This document shows, piece after piece, positions 61,867 to 64,000 of a DNA stretch of 64,000 nucleotides. A program made the position numbers and the translations under genes. The DNA is from Lysobacter_C viscosus (GTDB lineage Bacteria; Pseudomonadota; Gammaproteobacteria; Xanthomonadales; Xanthomonadaceae), in contig NZ_JBJMAV010000001.1 in the NCBI RefSeq assembly GCF_046600715.1, positions 372,001 through 436,000 of the forward strand. The letters run 5' to 3'. The first letter of the stretch is position 1; each line of letters starts with the position of its first letter. Below the pieces are notes generated by a model. It saw only the letters and a program-made list of their open reading frames with translations. It made no database searches and was not told the origin of the DNA.

Positions 61867-62577
61867 ATGAGCAACGACATGTCGACCGACTCCGCCAACA
61901 CGCCCGCGAGCATCCCCGTTCTGACCATCGACGGCCCCTCCGGGTCGGGCAAGGGCACCATCAGCCGGCTCGTGGCCCGGGAGCTGGGCTGGCACTACCT
62001 GGATTCGGGGGCGCTGTACCGCGCCATCGGCGTCGCCGCCGGCTGGGCCGACCTGGACCTGGCCGACCCCGCCTCGCTCGTGCGGTGCGCATTCGACACG
62101 GACATCAGCTTCCGTGAACAGGGCGACGAGCTGCTGGTGCTGGTGAACGGCACCGACGCCACGACCGAATTGCGCACCGAAACCGCCGGTGCCGCGGCTT
62201 CGGCCATCGCCGCGATCCCCGAAGTCCGCTCGGCGCTGAAGGCGCGCCAGCGCGACTTCCGCCAGGCGCCGGGGCTGGTCGCCGACGGCCGCGACATGGG
62301 CACGGTCATCTTCCCCGACGCAGCCCACAAGGTGTTCTTGACCGCCAGCGCCGACGAAAGGGCGGAAAGGCGCTATAAGCAGTTGAAAGACAAGGGGGTT
62401 CCGGTTACATTGGCCGGTCTGCTGCGGGAGATTTTGGCCCGCGACGCCCGCGATGCCAATCGCGCGGTGGCTCCGTTACGGCCCGCGCACGACGCGGTCT
62501 GCATCGATACCACCGGTATCGGCATCGACGAGGTGGTCCAGCGCGTCCTGGGGACGATGCAGGGCCAGGTCCCGTAG
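61867..62577 (+). CDS. cmk: Cytidylate kinase
   Basis: Phosphorylates CMP and dCMP using ATP. 236 residues. P-loop GPSGSGKGT (23-31), LDSGALYRAIG, and VADGRDMGTVIFPDAAHKVF with the NMP-binding Asp and Arg, then the lid region RYKQLKDKGVPVTLAGLLRE. The order cmk-rpsA is conserved in most Proteobacteria. Begins 154 bp from the divergent rpmJ. Confidence 0.96.
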   Translation: MSNDMSTDSANTPASIPVLTIDGPSGSGKGTISRLVARELGWHYLDSGALYRAIGVAAGWADLDLADPASLVRCAFDTDISFREQGDELLVLVNGTDATTELRTETAGAAASAIAAIPEVRSALKARQRDFRQAPGLVADGRDMGTVIFPDAAHKVFLTASADERAERRYKQLKDKGVPVTLAGLLREILARDARDANRAVAPLRPAHDAVCIDTTGIGIDEVVQRVLGTMQGQVP

Positions 62578-62665
62578 CAGAAGAACTCCTGCCGGTAAGT
62601 CCCGGCGGGTCATCCATCACAACACTCACGGCCATACGCAATCCCGCGCAGGCCGACAACGGGTG

Positions 62666-62685
62666 GACCGGCCGCGGTGCCGGTC
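62666..62685. repeat. Hairpin in the rpsA leader
   Basis: GACCGG, loop CCGCGGTG, CCGGTC, 26 bases before the rpsA ATG. rpsA is autoregulated by S1 binding its own leader in E. coli; this stem is a candidate element of such a leader. No strong Shine-Dalgarno precedes the ATG, as in E. coli rpsA. Confidence 0.35.
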
Positions 62686-62711
62686 TGTGTCATCAACCGA
62701 GTAACTTTCCA

Positions 62712-64000
62712 ATGACCGAATCATTTGCCGAACTGTTCGAACAGAGCCAGCAGTACCTGGCCAAGCTGAAGCCGGGCGCCATTGTCATCGGTACCGTCGT
62801 CGAAGTCCGCGGCGACGTCGTGGTGATCAACGCCGGGCTGAAGTCCGAGGGCATCGTCCCGATTGAACAGTTCCGGAACGAAGCCGGCGAAATCGACGTG
62901 GCAGAGGGCGACCAGGTCAAGGTCGCGCTGGACACGATCGAGAACGGCTTCGGCGAGACCGTGCTGTCGCGCGAGAAGGCCAAGCGCGCCATGGTGTGGG
63001 ACGAACTCGAGGAAGCCCTCGAGAAGAACGAGACCATCACCGGCCGCATCAGCGGCAAGGTCAAGGGTGGTTTCACCGTCGACATCAAGGATGTCCGCGG
63101 CTTCCTGCCCGGTTCGCTGGTCGACGTGCGCCCGGTGCGCGATTCGACCTACCTGGAAGGAAAGGAGCTCGAGTTCAAGCTGATCAAGCTGGACCGCAAG
63201 CGCAACAACATCGTCGTCTCCCGCCGCGCAGTGGTTGAGAGCGAGCACTCGGAAGAGCGCGAGCAGCTGATGGAGAAGCTGGTCGAGGGCGCGGTGCTGA
63301 AGGGCGTGGTCAAGAATCTCACCGACTACGGCGCGTTCGTGGACCTGGGCGGCATCGACGGCCTGCTGCACATCACCGACATGGCGTGGAAGCGCGTTCG
63401 CCATCCGTCCGAAGTGGTGGAAGTGGGTGCCGAGCTCGACGTTCGCGTGCTCAAGTACGACCGCGAGCGCAACCGCGTCAGCCTGGGCCTGAAGCAGCTG
63501 GGCGAGGATCCGTGGGACAACATCGCTCGTCGCTACCCGTCGCAGACCCGCGTGTTCGGCAAGGTTTCCAACGTCACCGATTACGGCGCGTTCGTCGAGA
63601 TCGAGCCGGGTGTCGAAGGCCTGGTCCACGTCTCGGAAATGGACTGGACCAACAAGAACGTCAACCCGTCCAAGATCGTGCAGGTGGGCGACGACGTCCA
63701 GGTCATGGTGCTGGACGTGGACGAAGAGCGTCGCCGTATCTCGCTGGGCATGAAGCAGGTCACGTCCAATCCGTGGGAGACCTTCGCCGTGCTGCACAAG
63801 AAGGGCGACAAGGTCGAAGGCCAGATCAAGTCGATCACCGACTTCGGCATCTTCATCGGCCTGGACGGCGGCATCGACGGTCTCATCCACCTGTCGGACA
63901 TCAGCTGGAACTCCACCGGCGAAGACATCGCCCGCAACTTCAAGAAGGGCGACACGCTTGAGGCGGTGGTGCTGGCGGTGGACCCGGAGCGCGAGCGCAT
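62712..64000 (+). CDS. rpsA: 30S ribosomal protein S1 (3'-truncated by window edge)
   Basis: Largest ribosomal protein; brings mRNA to the 30S subunit. The 429 complete codons visible from ATG 62712 contain four full S1/OB repeats and most of a fifth; the family has six, so about a quarter is cut off. Repeats start near residues 20, 105, 190 (VLKGVVKNLTDYGAFVDLGG), 275 (RVFGKVSNVTDYGAFVEIEP) and 362 (VEGQIKSITDFGIFIGLDG). Downstream of cmk by 134 bp. Confidence 0.98.
   Translation, partial: MTESFAELFEQSQQYLAKLKPGAIVIGTVVEVRGDVVVINAGLKSEGIVPIEQFRNEAGEIDVAEGDQVKVALDTIENGFGETVLSREKAKRAMVWDELEEALEKNETITGRISGKVKGGFTVDIKDVRGFLPGSLVDVRPVRDSTYLEGKELEFKLIKLDRKRNNIVVSRRAVVESEHSEEREQLMEKLVEGAVLKGVVKNLTDYGAFVDLGGIDGLLHITDMAWKRVRHPSEVVEVGAELDVRVLKYDRERNRVSLGLKQLGEDPWDNIARRYPSQTRVFGKVSNVTDYGAFVEIEPGVEGLVHVSEMDWTNKNVNPSKIVQVGDDVQVMVLDVDEERRRISLGMKQVTSNPWETFAVLHKKGDKVEGQIKSITDFGIFIGLDGGIDGLIHLSDISWNSTGEDIARNFKKGDTLEAVVLAVDPERER

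Overview
The window is about 64 kb of uniformly GC-rich, densely packed bacterial chromosome. Gene content and order point to a member of the Xanthomonadaceae/Lysobacteraceae (Xanthomonas, Lysobacter, Luteimonas and relatives). The strongest pointers are the rpf (diffusible signal factor) cluster next to greA-rpfE-recJ-prfB-lysS, a lexA2-imuA-imuB-dnaE2 cassette, and the block smpB/ratAB/bamE/fur/recN/hrcA-grpE-dnaK-dnaJ-dapB-carAB. No insertion sequence, prophage, integrase or CRISPR array was seen. Species is not determinable from this stretch.

Layout. 1-2455: 3' part of dnaB, then alr. 2547-9163: SOS-mutagenesis cassette lexA2-imuA-imuB-dnaE2 behind a perfect 16-bp palindromic operator, with an AlkB-type dioxygenase gene 8 bp downstream. 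9276-17438 (minus): heavy-metal efflux locus (His-rich exported protein, czcC, small His-rich lipoprotein, czcB, czcA, MFS transporter with a His-rich tail). 17605-18077 (minus): tmRNA with promoter and terminator. 18150-20372: CHASE/PAS sensor kinase. 20433-24621: smpB, ratA-ratB, bamE, fur, recN. 24715-29788: heat-shock genes hrcA, grpE, dnaK, dnaJ with sigma-32-like promoters. 29929-35906: dapB, carA-carB, greA. 35910-41443: rpfE, recJ, prfB (programmed frameshift), lysS. 41568-47635: rpfG, rpfC, and on the other strand rpfF and rpfB. 47838-49324: NTF2-like lipoprotein and two small c-type cytochromes. 49699-57701: RND adaptor, two tandem RND pumps and a previously unlisted 46-residue secreted peptide. 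57762-61403 (minus): BamE-like protein, aguA, aguB, TraB-family protein. 61587-64000: rpmJ, cmk and the 5' part of rpsA.

How genes work together. LexA2 should repress the whole error-prone repair unit until DNA damage; the AlkB-like enzyme would add direct base repair to the same response. The metal locus encodes all three layers of a CzcCBA tripartite pump plus at least three His-rich accessory segments. tmRNA and SmpB form the ribosome-rescue pair. RpfB and RpfF make or process the DSF fatty-acid signal; RpfC senses it and passes phosphate to RpfG, an HD-GYP protein expected to act on cyclic di-GMP. AguA and AguB convert agmatine to putrescine.

Most genes are ordinary core genes. The items most worth a second look are the small two-cysteine exported peptide at the end of the RND operon (57561-57701), the AlkB extension of the imu cassette, the substituted metal ligands in the HD-GYP domain of RpfG, the Asp-to-Asn change in the second RND pump, the apparent leaderless promoter arrangement at hrcA, and a 30-codon ORF with a perfect Shine-Dalgarno after the AlkB gene. 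All functions are assigned by reading motifs and context; no database search was possible.
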